64,000 bases of DNA from an uncultured Bacteroidales bacterium (lineage in GTDB: Bacteria > Bacteroidota > Bacteroidia > Bacteroidales > Paludibacteraceae), in NCBI GenBank assembly GCA_946414805.1, contig CAMKPZ010000001.1, positions 124,001 through 188,000 of the forward strand, in the 5' to 3' direction. The number at the start of each line of letters is the position of its first letter. Positions within the stretch are counted from its first letter, which is position 1. The notes under the pieces were generated by a model that worked only from the letters and a program-made list of their open reading frames with translations, was not told the DNA's origin and did no database searches. Of the stretch, positions 16,975-24,889 are shown one piece after another. The translations under genes were made by a program, and so were the position numbers.

Positions 16975-17808
16975 ATGAAAACAAAATTTTATTTAGTAAT
17001 GGCTGCCCTCTTGATGGCAAGCACGGTAAACGTCATGGCGGATGATGATGTTAAAACTACAGATCTCTATACATCTGGCGGAGAAGAACTAAGTGTGGAA
17101 GCGGGAGTACGAGATTTTTTTATTAGCAAAGATAATGAATATATTGCAGGTCTCCAAGTCGGTAACCGAATCGAAATTAACGGTTTTGATGAGAGTGGAG
17201 ATTGTCATGCATATATTGGAGATTATAATCCGGATGTCCATTTTCCTGGAAGCGATTATCGTGCGACAAGTAGTTTACCGATATCCTTCTATCTGACAGA
17301 AGATTTTATTGCAAGTATCAAGGCACATGATTTTCGACTGCATGGCAATGGGGCTAAAATTAATTATATTACGCTTTATCGCGGGAAATATAATGTTCCG
17401 GGCGCAATAAAATTCGGAAAGACTATTTGGACCGGCTATTTCTGGATAGATACTCATGAGGGAAAGACATTAGAGGTGTATAAAGAGGCATTGGACGGCA
17501 TCAATCTGGATGATTATTATTCTATCCGTTTCTACCATGAAGCCAATCGTCCTATATCTATCAATATACTCGATACATGGGCGGAAGGTGGCGAAATTGC
17601 GGACGAGACAACGATGAATATGACCAATGAGTATGCAGAATTAATATTGACGGATGAGATCAAAACCAAATTGCGCAACTTGACTTTGGATTTAAAGATT
17701 CAATGCTTTACCGAAGATGACACCGAGGAAAAGAAATTCAACTTCACCGATGTAGTCCTCATGCCAAAGAGTCCAGAAGGGTGTGACAACTGCTTCTATG
17801 TGTATTAA
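16975..17808 (+). CDS. Secreted paralogue of the 14431 protein, without tail
   Basis: 277 residues; signal peptide to about residue 23 (STVNVMA). It shares with the 14431 protein the WTGYFW...LEVY motif, YHEANRP and the LTDEIKTKL region. The C-terminus ends in a Cys-containing stretch (CDNCFYVY) and lacks the NGxL tail. Base composition is more AT-rich than the neighbouring GH32 genes. It is the last gene of the operon. Function unknown, probably fructan binding by context. Confidence 0.7.
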   Translation: MKTKFYLVMAALLMASTVNVMADDDVKTTDLYTSGGEELSVEAGVRDFFISKDNEYIAGLQVGNRIEINGFDESGDCHAYIGDYNPDVHFPGSDYRATSSLPISFYLTEDFIASIKAHDFRLHGNGAKINYITLYRGKYNVPGAIKFGKTIWTGYFWIDTHEGKTLEVYKEALDGINLDDYYSIRFYHEANRPISINILDTWAEGGEIADETTMNMTNEYAELILTDEIKTKLRNLTLDLKIQCFTEDDTEEKKFNFTDVVLMPKSPEGCDNCFYVY

Positions 17809-17836
17809 CGTAGTTCTCGACGAGGTTTAGTCAGTT

Positions 17837-17905
17837 ATGTTCCACGCCGTGGTCATGTCGAGGTCAAGTCGAGGGCAACCCGTGGTCAACCCGTGCCGTG
17901 GAACA
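17837..17905. repeat. Inverted repeat enclosing ~11-bp tandem units
   Basis: TGTTCCACG (17837-17845) and CGTGGAACA (17897-17905) are exact inverted copies. Between them lie four degenerate 11-12-bp units (GTCATGTCGAG, GTCAAGTCGAG, GGCAACCCCGTG, GTCAACCCGTG). It is in the convergent spacer between the fructan operon and the minus-strand receptor gene. Confidence 0.7.
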
Positions 17906-17961
17906 TCTTTTTCTCAAATCCGCTGCAAAGATACATCAAAAATGAACAATGTGTTCCTTTG

Positions 17962-17993
17962 AAGGTGATTTTTTTATAAAAAAAGTTCACCTT
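17962..17993. terminator. Bidirectional terminator between convergent genes
   Basis: AAGGTGA (17962-17968) pairs with TCACCTT (17987-17993) and the inner T7/A7 runs also pair, giving U-runs in both directions. It serves the genes ending at 17808 (+) and 18007 (-). Confidence 0.8.
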
Positions 17994-18006
17994 GTCCACT
18001 AATTGC

Positions 18007-20355
18007 CTATTTCGTACCACTCAAGATACCATTTTCTTTATCTTCGTTGTTGATTCGCTTGCCGGAGTCGCGGCGCTGCGTACCGAAATCGAGGTTGCAA
18101 TGAAAGTTGAGAATGAGCATCTGACGGAAATCCCGCATCTCGGCGTGCTGTGTGTTCGGAGCAAGGGCGGAGAGGTCTTTTGTCTCGATGCTGTAGCCCT
18201 TGACAGAGAAGGGATTCATCAGCATCGCACGGAAGCCCCATTTGTCGGCATTGTAACCAAGACCGATATGATGGTAGAACTCGCCGTACTCCAGCGTCTC
18301 GCCCCAGAGGTTATTGTAGCGCGTGGTCACTTCGCCGAAGAACTGCCAACCCTTGTACATGCCCATGATACTTGCGCGAACGCCCGGATTGAAATGCTTG
18401 TGCGTGTAGGAATTGCCAAGGCTCACATAATAATTGGCGAACGGCGCAACCGTGAAGATCAGTTTGTTTTGCAGCAAGCGCACTTGCACACTCGGAGCCA
18501 CTTGCAGACGATGAAAACCGCGGTGGTTGGCGTATGTGCGGACGGCGTATGATTGACCGTCAATCAGCTGCTCAAAGGTCTCATCCATAATAGGTTTGTG
18601 GTCGTAACTGTAGTTCGCCCAAAGGTTCAGATTGACGTATTTGGACTGCCAGGAAAGTTGCATCTCATTGGCAACGAACATAACGGGTTTGAGGTTCGGA
18701 TTTCCTTGCCGAATCTGGTATTTGTCAATCTGTTGCGCCACGTCCGACATAGCAGACAGCGAGGGTTGGTAGCCGGAGACATAACCTTTGTATTTCCAGA
18801 ACACACCTTTTCCGAAGTCATAACTCATGGTCAACTGCGGACGGGCAATCCAGTTTGATTGTTTCTGTTCGGCTTGCTCGATATACGTGTGCATAGCACC
18901 GATACCCACCGCGTACGAAAACTGCTTAACGCGATGCTGCACTTCCGCAAAAGCGTAGGTCTCTGCGGTGGTCATATTGACCGTGGCATCGGCACTGCCG
19001 AGATACGTATTCTCGACCCATTGCTGATTGTGGCGCACACCGACCGTCAAACCGATGTTCTCCCAGTCTTTCTCGTAGATGGCTTCACCGATGAGCGAGT
19101 ATTTGTTGCCTCTGACGCGAGATAAAACATCCGTCGTGTCGGCAACCGTCTCGCCGAGCGGCAACTGCTCAAAACGGCGGTCGTTGCTGCTATTGATATA
19201 CGTGCCCACCACGTCGAAATACAGATGGTTGTCGTCGGGCAGGTTGTGCTCGTAATAGATGTCCAATGACGGCGAAATGGATTGGGTGCTCTCGTGGTCG
19301 TGAATGGCAAAACTGTCCGTGCCCTGATACAGATACGAATCGCGGTTGGTCTTGGAATGCGGCGTAAACTTCATGAAATCGCGCAAGGCTATCTGGACCC
19401 TATTTTTCTCGCCGTTCGTCCAGTTATAAGTCAAACCGATATTAACAGGATTCATCTTGAAACGTGTCGGTTCGCCCACTTCGCGGTTCTCAATCGTGCC
19501 TGTTGAAAAGTTGTACGTCTCCGCGTTCGTGCGAGTCCAATAAACGTCACGCGGCGAGTAGTGCGTCATAAGGCTGAACGATGATTTGCCGAAGTTCACT
19601 TTGCCCGCCAGATGGTACTCGCCCCAACCGGGCATGGTCACGCCGTTGGAAGCGTTGAGCATCAGATTGCCGCCCGTGTCACGGTGTTTGACGATGTAGT
19701 TGATGACAGCCGCCGCGCCGTTATAACGCACGCCCGGCTGGTCGTGGTACTCGATGCGGATGACATCCTTCGGGTTGATTGCCATGACCTCTGAATTGCT
19801 TGCTTCGATGCCGTTGATACGCAACTGCACTTCTTGGTTCGCGAGGGTCTTGACGGTGTTGTCCGCAGGGTTCACCACAATACGCGGAATCTGCAAGTTC
19901 TGCAGCAGCGACATACCATCCGAAGAAGCACCCAACTGCTCTTTGTTCGGCAGAAGAATCTGGCGATCTACTTTCTGAATCACCGCGTCACCTTCCACGA
20001 CCACTTCGCCCAGTTCAGTCGAAGCCTCGTTCATCTCAATCGTGCCGAGATTAGTGTTACCGCTTATCGTCAAACTCATGCCAATAGGCTCATAGCCGAT
20101 GTACGAACATTCCAACACAAACTCACCCGTTTCGGTTTCCAAACTGAACTTTCCGTGCGCGTCCGTAACCGTGCCGGACACTACATTGCGAGTGCTTTCG
20201 CCTTTTGACTTTTGACTTTCGACTAATGTCACATTGACACCGACGAGCGCACTCTTGTCCGCTGCGTCCTTGATAACTCCGCTAACCTTGTTGTTAGCTG
20301 CCATTGACACGGCGTAAACCATCGCCGCTGCCAATACGAAATACTTTGTTTGCAT
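18007..20355 (-). CDS. OMP_b-brl_3-type outer membrane beta-barrel protein
   Basis: 782 residues from the ATG at 20355, which places the signal peptide (to about VSMAAN) at the N-terminus; an upstream in-frame start would add nine residues. A CarboxypepD_reg-like domain (about 24-115) is followed by a plug-like region (LGEVVVEGD, SLLQNLQIPRIVV, RIEYHDQPGVRYNG) and a long barrel. It ends in the hydrophilic tail typical of this family (NLDFGTQRRDSGKRINNEDKE). Such proteins are TonB-receptor relatives whose substrates are mostly unknown. A heptamer repeat encodes an insert in the N-terminal domain. It is co-transcribed with the small lipoprotein gene upstream. Confidence 0.85.
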   Translation of the reverse strand: MQTKYFVLAAAMVYAVSMAANNKVSGVIKDAADKSALVGVNVTLVESQKSKGESTRNVVSGTVTDAHGKFSLETETGEFVLECSYIGYEPIGMSLTISGNTNLGTIEMNEASTELGEVVVEGDAVIQKVDRQILLPNKEQLGASSDGMSLLQNLQIPRIVVNPADNTVKTLANQEVQLRINGIEASNSEVMAINPKDVIRIEYHDQPGVRYNGAAAVINYIVKHRDTGGNLMLNASNGVTMPGWGEYHLAGKVNFGKSSFSLMTHYSPRDVYWTRTNAETYNFSTGTIENREVGEPTRFKMNPVNIGLTYNWTNGEKNRVQIALRDFMKFTPHSKTNRDSYLYQGTDSFAIHDHESTQSISPSLDIYYEHNLPDDNHLYFDVVGTYINSSNDRRFEQLPLGETVADTTDVLSRVRGNKYSLIGEAIYEKDWENIGLTVGVRHNQQWVENTYLGSADATVNMTTAETYAFAEVQHRVKQFSYAVGIGAMHTYIEQAEQKQSNWIARPQLTMSYDFGKGVFWKYKGYVSGYQPSLSAMSDVAQQIDKYQIRQGNPNLKPVMFVANEMQLSWQSKYVNLNLWANYSYDHKPIMDETFEQLIDGQSYAVRTYANHRGFHRLQVAPSVQVRLLQNKLIFTVAPFANYYVSLGNSYTHKHFNPGVRASIMGMYKGWQFFGEVTTRYNNLWGETLEYGEFYHHIGLGYNADKWGFRAMLMNPFSVKGYSIETKDLSALAPNTQHAEMRDFRQMLILNFHCNLDFGTQRRDSGKRINNEDKENGILSGTK
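20195..20229. repeat. Heptamer repeat, 5 units, in frame in the OMP gene
   Basis: CTTTCGC-CTTTTGA-CTTTTGA-CTTTCGA-CTAATGT on the plus strand. It is read on the minus strand as ESQKSKGESTRN, a hydrophilic insert in a loop of the N-terminal domain. Confidence 0.85.
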
Positions 20356-20381
20356 ATTATTATATATTATAAGGTGATACA

Positions 20382-20783
20382 TTACCGTTCGCTGCCGAAG
20401 ACACCATGCGGAAAGATATCCCTCAGCATCATCAGATCATTGTCATTGACCCATTCTGCTTTGCCGTCGTAACTGCAATCAACGATGCTGTCGCAATGCT
20501 CGGTCATCAGCAGATGAAGGATGCGTTGGTCGAGATTGCCATTCGCCTTGCGGAAAGTGTACTTAACCGCCACATACTTACACATTTGCCCCTGCCATTC
20601 ACGCAAGCACTTGCGCTGAATACCATTGACAAAAATCAGTTTCTCACCTTCTTGCAGTCCACCGCCTTTGATGTAGCAATGCGCTGCAATACGGATGTTC
20701 CATTGTTCACTTCCGGGCATACACCCGCTCATCGAAAGTACTGCTGCGAGTACCAATCCGATAATAAAAATTTTCTTTGTCAT
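20382..20783 (-). CDS. Small hypothetical lipoprotein
   Basis: 133 residues with lipoprotein signal (VLSMSGCMPG, Cys at about 21). The mature part contains five further Cys, suggesting disulfides, and no known domain. It is 26 bp upstream of the OMP_b-brl_3 gene and shares its promoter at 20976-20983 (minus strand). Function unknown; probably works with the outer-membrane protein. Confidence 0.7.
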   Translation of the reverse strand: MTKKIFIIGLVLAAVLSMSGCMPGSEQWNIRIAAHCYIKGGGLQEGEKLIFVNGIQRKCLREWQGQMCKYVAVKYTFRKANGNLDQRILHLLMTEHCDSIVDCSYDGKAEWVNDNDLMMLRDIFPHGVFGSER

Positions 20784-21249
20784 AATTGTGTTTTTTTTGA
20801 GTTGTTAAACGTTTCTTTTTATGGGGCCCCCGATGTGTGCATCGCACGCAGTGGGGAGAGCGTAGTGCAAGGCGAAAATTCATATGAGCGACGGAATTAT
20901 CGAGGCTGTTAACCTGCCGAGACAATTGCCTTTTGGCACGTCGCGAGTCGTATTGAGCCTTAGCTTAAGCGACTGCAAAGTTACTACAAAAACCCATTTA
21001 TATCCAAATTCTGCGATTTATATTTGCATATTGTAGATTACTGAAATATAGATAGATGTAGAAAGAAAAGTTTATATGTTGGATTACGGGGTTTATATGA
21101 AGTGATAAAGTTGGGACGTTTTGTGGAATTATTGACATAATGTGGGCGAAAATCCAATCAATTCTATAAAAATCTAATAATTTTACCTAAAATCGTAGAA
21201 AAATTACAAAAATCACATAAAAATATTTGCATATATAAAAAATAAGTAG
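20784..21249. other. Intergenic region with a long minus-strand leader
   Basis: No gene was seen. The minus-strand promoter at 20976-20983 leaves a leader of about 185 nt before the lipoprotein gene. This leader contains short G/C-rich inverted stretches (GGGGCCCC at about 20822-20829 and GTGCC-AAAA-GGC at about 20931-20941, minus-strand reading). From about 20990 to 21250 the DNA is very AT-rich and leads into the defence island. Confidence 0.55.
20976..20983 (-). promoter_or_regulatory. -7 element TAACTTTG (minus strand)
   Basis: CAAAGTTA on the plus strand reads TAACTTTG on the minus strand, matching TAnnTTTG. It would drive the lipoprotein-OMP operon with a start near 20969. Confidence 0.65.
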
Positions 21250-21257
21250 TAATTTTG
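21226..21257 (+). promoter_or_regulatory. Promoter of the defence-type operon
   Basis: TTTG (21226-21229), 20 bp, TAATTTTG (21250-21257). Start near 21264, 20 bp before the ATPase ATG. Confidence 0.8.
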
Positions 21258-21283
21258 TAGCGATTTTTCAAAATTACGACATT

Positions 21284-22570
21284 ATGATTAGAGAATTTTG
21301 GGTAAAAAACTTTTTATCAATAAAAGATAAGCAAGAACTAAATTTTGTAGCTAAGTCTGCCGAATCGGAATTGGTAACGAAAATGCCAGATGGTACATTA
21401 TTGTATAAATTAGGCGTGTTCTATGGATCGAATGCCTCTGGTAAATCTAATATGCTTACAGCTTTGAATGCAGTCTTTAGTATGTTAGTTAATCCTTTGT
21501 ATGATGCGAGTGAGTCGATTATGGACTTTCATCCATTCAAACTCACAAAGGACGCACCAACAGAAATGTATGTATCATTCTATGCTAATGATGTGCGTTA
21601 TGACTATTATCTCCGCTATAATGCAAACTATATTTTGCGTGAAGAGTTAAATTATTACCCAAAGGGGACAAAAGTATTATTCTATCAAAGGGACTTCGTA
21701 GAAAAAAATATTCAAGCGGATATAAAATTTGGTGCCAGCCTTCATCTTTTACCCAAAACACAAGAAAGTATCCGTGAGAATACACTCAATAATCATAGTG
21801 TGCTTTCTATTTGTCTAAAATACAGTTTCAAAGAGGATATTCTTCCTTTCAAAAATCTGCATGAATGGATTATGGAAATGTATCACGAAGTAGATGGTGA
21901 CGAAAATGAAATACGTGGTATTGTAGATATACTAAAGGAGGCTACACTCAATCCAAAGAAACATCTTTTCTATACAAAGATGCTTCAAAAAGCAGACTTG
22001 AATATTGTTGATTTTCGAATTGTTAAAGAAAGTAGACTTATTTCGCAGGATTATAAGGAACGCATTGAAAAAGAAAATATTTCAGAATCTATTAAAAATC
22101 AACTTTTGAACCCTTTTACAGAGTCTGTTGTATTTGAAAATCAATCAAGTTCTGGAAACTTTGAAATCTCATTAAATAACCAATCGAAAGGTACTATCAA
22201 GTATATTCAAATATTAGAAACCTTGTATGACTTAATTACAGGACCTCATGTATATTATTTGGATGAATTGGGAGAAGATTTACATTATGATTTGTTGTTC
22301 TATTATTTAAATGTATTCCTGTATAATTCCGACAAATCTCAATTATTGATTACAAGTCAAGAAACTTCGTTATTAGCTCAAGATATAATAAATGAAAATA
22401 GAGGCGTTGTGTGGTTTGTCGAGAAAAACCGAGAAACGGCATCTTCAGAATACAATAGAGGAGACTCTTTCGGTTTGCATAAGAACCTCTCTCTCTACAA
22501 TTCATACCGAATCGGACGTTTGGGCGCGAAACCGGAATTAGGATCTATTTTTGTAGATATGGAGGATTGA
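21284..22570 (+). CDS. SMC/ABC-like AAA ATPase of an AbiL/RloA-type defence system
   Basis: 428 residues. The N-terminal MIREFWVKNFLSIKDKQELNF is the usual opening of AAA_15/AAA_21 (OLD- and RloA-like) ATPases. Walker A is GSNASGKS (48-55). A long helical middle follows; the Walker B region is YYLDELGEDLH (Asp327, Glu328) and the switch region LLITSQETSLL. Such ATPases pair with a TOPRIM-like nuclease in anti-phage systems (AbiL, PARIS and related). The RloB-like gene follows 2 bp after the stop. The gene is much more AT-rich than the fructan locus, consistent with horizontal gain. Confidence 0.85.
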   Translation: MIREFWVKNFLSIKDKQELNFVAKSAESELVTKMPDGTLLYKLGVFYGSNASGKSNMLTALNAVFSMLVNPLYDASESIMDFHPFKLTKDAPTEMYVSFYANDVRYDYYLRYNANYILREELNYYPKGTKVLFYQRDFVEKNIQADIKFGASLHLLPKTQESIRENTLNNHSVLSICLKYSFKEDILPFKNLHEWIMEMYHEVDGDENEIRGIVDILKEATLNPKKHLFYTKMLQKADLNIVDFRIVKESRLISQDYKERIEKENISESIKNQLLNPFTESVVFENQSSSGNFEISLNNQSKGTIKYIQILETLYDLITGPHVYYLDELGEDLHYDLLFYYLNVFLYNSDKSQLLITSQETSLLAQDIINENRGVVWFVEKNRETASSEYNRGDSFGLHKNLSLYNSYRIGRLGAKPELGSIFVDMED

Positions 22571-22572
22571 TT

Positions 22573-23184
22573 ATGGCGAAGCAACGAAACACAATCCTTG
22601 TGTTAGGAGAAGGACCAACCGAGTTTTATTATCTCAAGTCCTTAAGCGATGTGTACAAAGGACTGACCATTAAGCCGGATTATCCCAAGCACACGAATTT
22701 GCAAGAATTGGAAGCAAAGATAGTTGAAGGTGTTCAGTTGGGATATAGGTACATTTTCTGCGTGATAGATATGGACAATAAAGGAAAAGATCCCACACGT
22801 AGTCAATACCTAAAACTCAAAAGAAAATATACGAAGCCGGTTAATAAACCCAGACTCGGAATATATAGCGAGGTGTTTTTCTTTGAGACACACTTATGTA
22901 CAGAACTTTTCTTCTTGTATTATTTTGATTACAAATCGCGTCCATATGATAAACAGAAAGACTTGCTTGAGGACTTGAATGTTTTTTGTGAGTACGTTAA
23001 GACGGAAGATTTCTTTAAGAAATGTAAAGGTTTGCATCCCTACTTTGAAAAGTGTGGAGGTAAATTAATACAAGCAATTAAAAATTCAAATCATTCTTTA
23101 AAAGAAAAGGAGAAAGATAATCGTAATTATACATACTCAGAGTTAGGAATAATGTTTGAGATGTTTGAAAAGATTGAAAAATAA
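22573..23184 (+). CDS. RloB-like TOPRIM-type protein
   Basis: 203 residues, starting at the ATG 2 bp after the ATPase stop. GEGPTEFYYLKSL near the N-terminus carries the first conserved Glu, and FCVIDMDNKGKDP supplies the D-x-D pair of a TOPRIM-like metal site. This is the pattern of RloB/AbiLii proteins, which act with an AAA ATPase. The likely role is a nuclease released or activated when the ATPase senses phage; the target is unknown. Confidence 0.85.
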   Translation: MAKQRNTILVLGEGPTEFYYLKSLSDVYKGLTIKPDYPKHTNLQELEAKIVEGVQLGYRYIFCVIDMDNKGKDPTRSQYLKLKRKYTKPVNKPRLGIYSEVFFFETHLCTELFFLYYFDYKSRPYDKQKDLLEDLNVFCEYVKTEDFFKKCKGLHPYFEKCGGKLIQAIKNSNHSLKEKEKDNRNYTYSELGIMFEMFEKIEK

Positions 23185-23222
23185 ATATCTATTATTTTAA
23201 ATGAAAACTACATTAACATTAT

Positions 23223-24500
23223 ATGATAAATATTAGTAAATTTACAGATAGTGAATTCTTGTCATTTTTGTATGCAGAACGAGATAGAGAGTTATCTAAT
23301 AAGACATATCCCGGGTGGAGTAATTGGGCTTTAGTAGGAACTATATTAGCGATCATTTTTTATGGATATGAGTTATTAGGAGAACATAGAGCAGAAATTA
23401 ATTATTCTTATGCAATACTCGACTTAAACATCTTTTCGGCTTTGCTTCTTAGTGCTACTCCTACAATATGGTACATTATATCATGTTTCAAGCGAAAAAG
23501 AATGGTTGACTCCAATCGTGTTCGCTCTTTGTCAGAAGTGTTTCCTATTATATTTTTTATTATTGCAACACTTTTGGCTGTAGGAATAGTTATATTAGAT
23601 TTTTATGCGAATATAAGTCCAATAATTATCTATCTATGGGGAGGTTATATTTTGGTATTGTTAGCAATATGTATTTATACTATTATATTTCGAAATAAGT
23701 TGGTAATTGATTGGAGGCATTTCAACGCTTTCTCCAATGATGTTTTAGAGTTTTGCTATATAATTGTAGTGACTGTCCTACTGACAATTATTGATTTTTT
23801 TGCCATAAGGGGAATGGGTAAATTGGATTTTTTTAGCATTGAATTAAAATTGGCAATATGTAGTTTATCCCTTGTGGTTGTAATATACATGCTCTTGCAA
23901 ATTAATCTAAAGAAAACAGATATAACAACTAGAATTGATCTTCTGATCGATGTGTATTTACACACTAATGAATCTAAAGAAAACATCTATAAGAATCTGG
24001 AGATTTTGAGGTTTGGTCAGAATAGTGCGCAGGCTTTAGAATTAGAAATACAAAATATTAAAAAGAGTATAAAGCAATTTAAAGAAGGAATCCCAACGTT
24101 AAACAAATATTATGAGGATTTAATGAACACAAAGATTACAGCATTTCAAGAGTTACGAACAGTTCCTGATGAAATTACTATAACGTTGCAACAAGGACAG
24201 AATCTCCTTGATCAAATGGAAAAACTATTGTCAAAATGCCAAGAGATATTAAATCTTAAAATTTGTATAATAGACATAGAGCAAGTTCAAAATACACTAA
24301 ATGAAGCTAAAGAAGAGTTGCAAGCAGGTTTGTTGGAAGTAGAGAACTTGCAAAAAATGGCATTTGAGTATGTTGAACAATATGCATGTTATAGCGAGGG
24401 ACGATTATGTTGTATGCAAGATTGTTCGAGGAGATATAATAAAAACTCATTAATAAATAAGATAAAATCTCTATTTCGCAATAAAAAATGCAAAAAATAA
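23223..24500 (+). CDS. Six-helix membrane protein with cytoplasmic coiled coil
   Basis: 425 residues with no recognised family. About six membrane helices lie at residues 29-50, 64-84, 108-128, 132-155, 172-192 and 203-224. A cytoplasmic half of about 200 residues follows, predicted coiled coil (LQQGQNLLDQMEKLLSKC, VQNTLNEAKEELQAGLLEVE), then a Cys-rich stretch (CYSEGRLCCMQDC) and a basic tail. It is 38 bp after the RloB-like gene, in the same direction and with the same low GC. It may be a third, membrane-acting component of the defence operon; that is inference from position. Confidence 0.6.
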   Translation: MINISKFTDSEFLSFLYAERDRELSNKTYPGWSNWALVGTILAIIFYGYELLGEHRAEINYSYAILDLNIFSALLLSATPTIWYIISCFKRKRMVDSNRVRSLSEVFPIIFFIIATLLAVGIVILDFYANISPIIIYLWGGYILVLLAICIYTIIFRNKLVIDWRHFNAFSNDVLEFCYIIVVTVLLTIIDFFAIRGMGKLDFFSIELKLAICSLSLVVVIYMLLQINLKKTDITTRIDLLIDVYLHTNESKENIYKNLEILRFGQNSAQALELEIQNIKKSIKQFKEGIPTLNKYYEDLMNTKITAFQELRTVPDEITITLQQGQNLLDQMEKLLSKCQEILNLKICIIDIEQVQNTLNEAKEELQAGLLEVENLQKMAFEYVEQYACYSEGRLCCMQDCSRRYNKNSLINKIKSLFRNKKCKK

Positions 24501-24532
24501 CATGCTGAATTGCATATGTCAAATAAAAGTTG

Positions 24533-24540
24533 TATCTTTG
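24533..24540 (+). promoter_or_regulatory. -7 element TATCTTTG
   Basis: Matches TAnnTTTG; an ATTG at 24509-24512 is a partial -33. Start near 24547. The next coding start is 343 bp away, an unusually long leader here, which supports an RNA gene or regulated leader. Confidence 0.7.
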
Positions 24541-24546
24541 CAGCAG

Positions 24547-24850
24547 ATTTTAAGATAGATTATAATCTTGTCCCTCTCCGAGACATAAAAGATGGAGAAC
24601 GACAAGCGCAAAGCGTTGCGCTAATTAAATAAAAACAAAGCATTACTATTATTTCGCGTTTACCGAAAGCGTAGGAAACTTTTACGGATATAAAACGAAG
24701 AAATAATTAGAGTGTTCCGGAATAGGGATGCTCATATCATCGTATAAGGTAATGCCATGCACTTTTAGCATGGACTTCTTATTGATGATATAGGCTTCTA
24801 TTCCTACGCTGCCTTGGTAAACGCATAAGAAGTTCATGCTTTTTATGTGT
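24547..24850 (+). ncRNA. Structured RNA, possibly 6S-like, or long regulatory leader
   Basis: First hairpin: CTTGTC pairs with GACAAG and TCTCC with GGAGA (24567-24606). Second: AGCGCAA/TTGCGCT (24605-24622). The main fold is a single long arm. GCGTTTACC (24656-24664) pairs with GGTAAACGC (24816-24824). AGCGTAGGAA (24668-24677) pairs with TTCCTACGCT (24801-24810). Inside a large asymmetric bubble, ATATCATC pairs with GATGATAT (24734-24741, 24784-24791), ATAAG with CTTAT, and CCATGC with GCATGG around a 7-nt loop. A closed stem, bubble and apical arm is the architecture of 6S RNA, and Bacteroidetes have a divergent 6S class; I could not match its consensus from memory. It could instead be a leader controlling the downstream membrane enzyme. 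Confidence 0.5.
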
Positions 24851-24855
24851 TTGCG

Positions 24856-24889
24856 GATTGATAGTTATGCACTAATTTAATTATCAATC
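24856..24889 (+). promoter_or_regulatory. Hairpin directly before a start codon
   Basis: GATTGATA (24856-24863) and TATCAATC (24882-24889) form an 8-bp stem whose last base touches the ATG at 24890. It could control access to the translation start, alone or with the fold upstream. Confidence 0.5.

Larger units (their letters stand above)
24501..24889 (+). other. 389-bp gene-free region with promoter and structured RNA
   Basis: No coding sequence seen. It holds a promoter at 24533-24540, a chain of hairpins (24567-24622), a long folded region (24656-24824), and a hairpin abutting the next start codon (24856-24889). See the separate entries. Confidence 0.7.

Noticed and set aside
24547..24850. 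tmRNA, RNase P RNA, SRP RNA or retron RNA
   Set aside because: No tag-peptide frame or tRNA-like ends, no GAGGAAAGUCC core, no SRP tetraloop arm, and no reverse transcriptase gene nearby.
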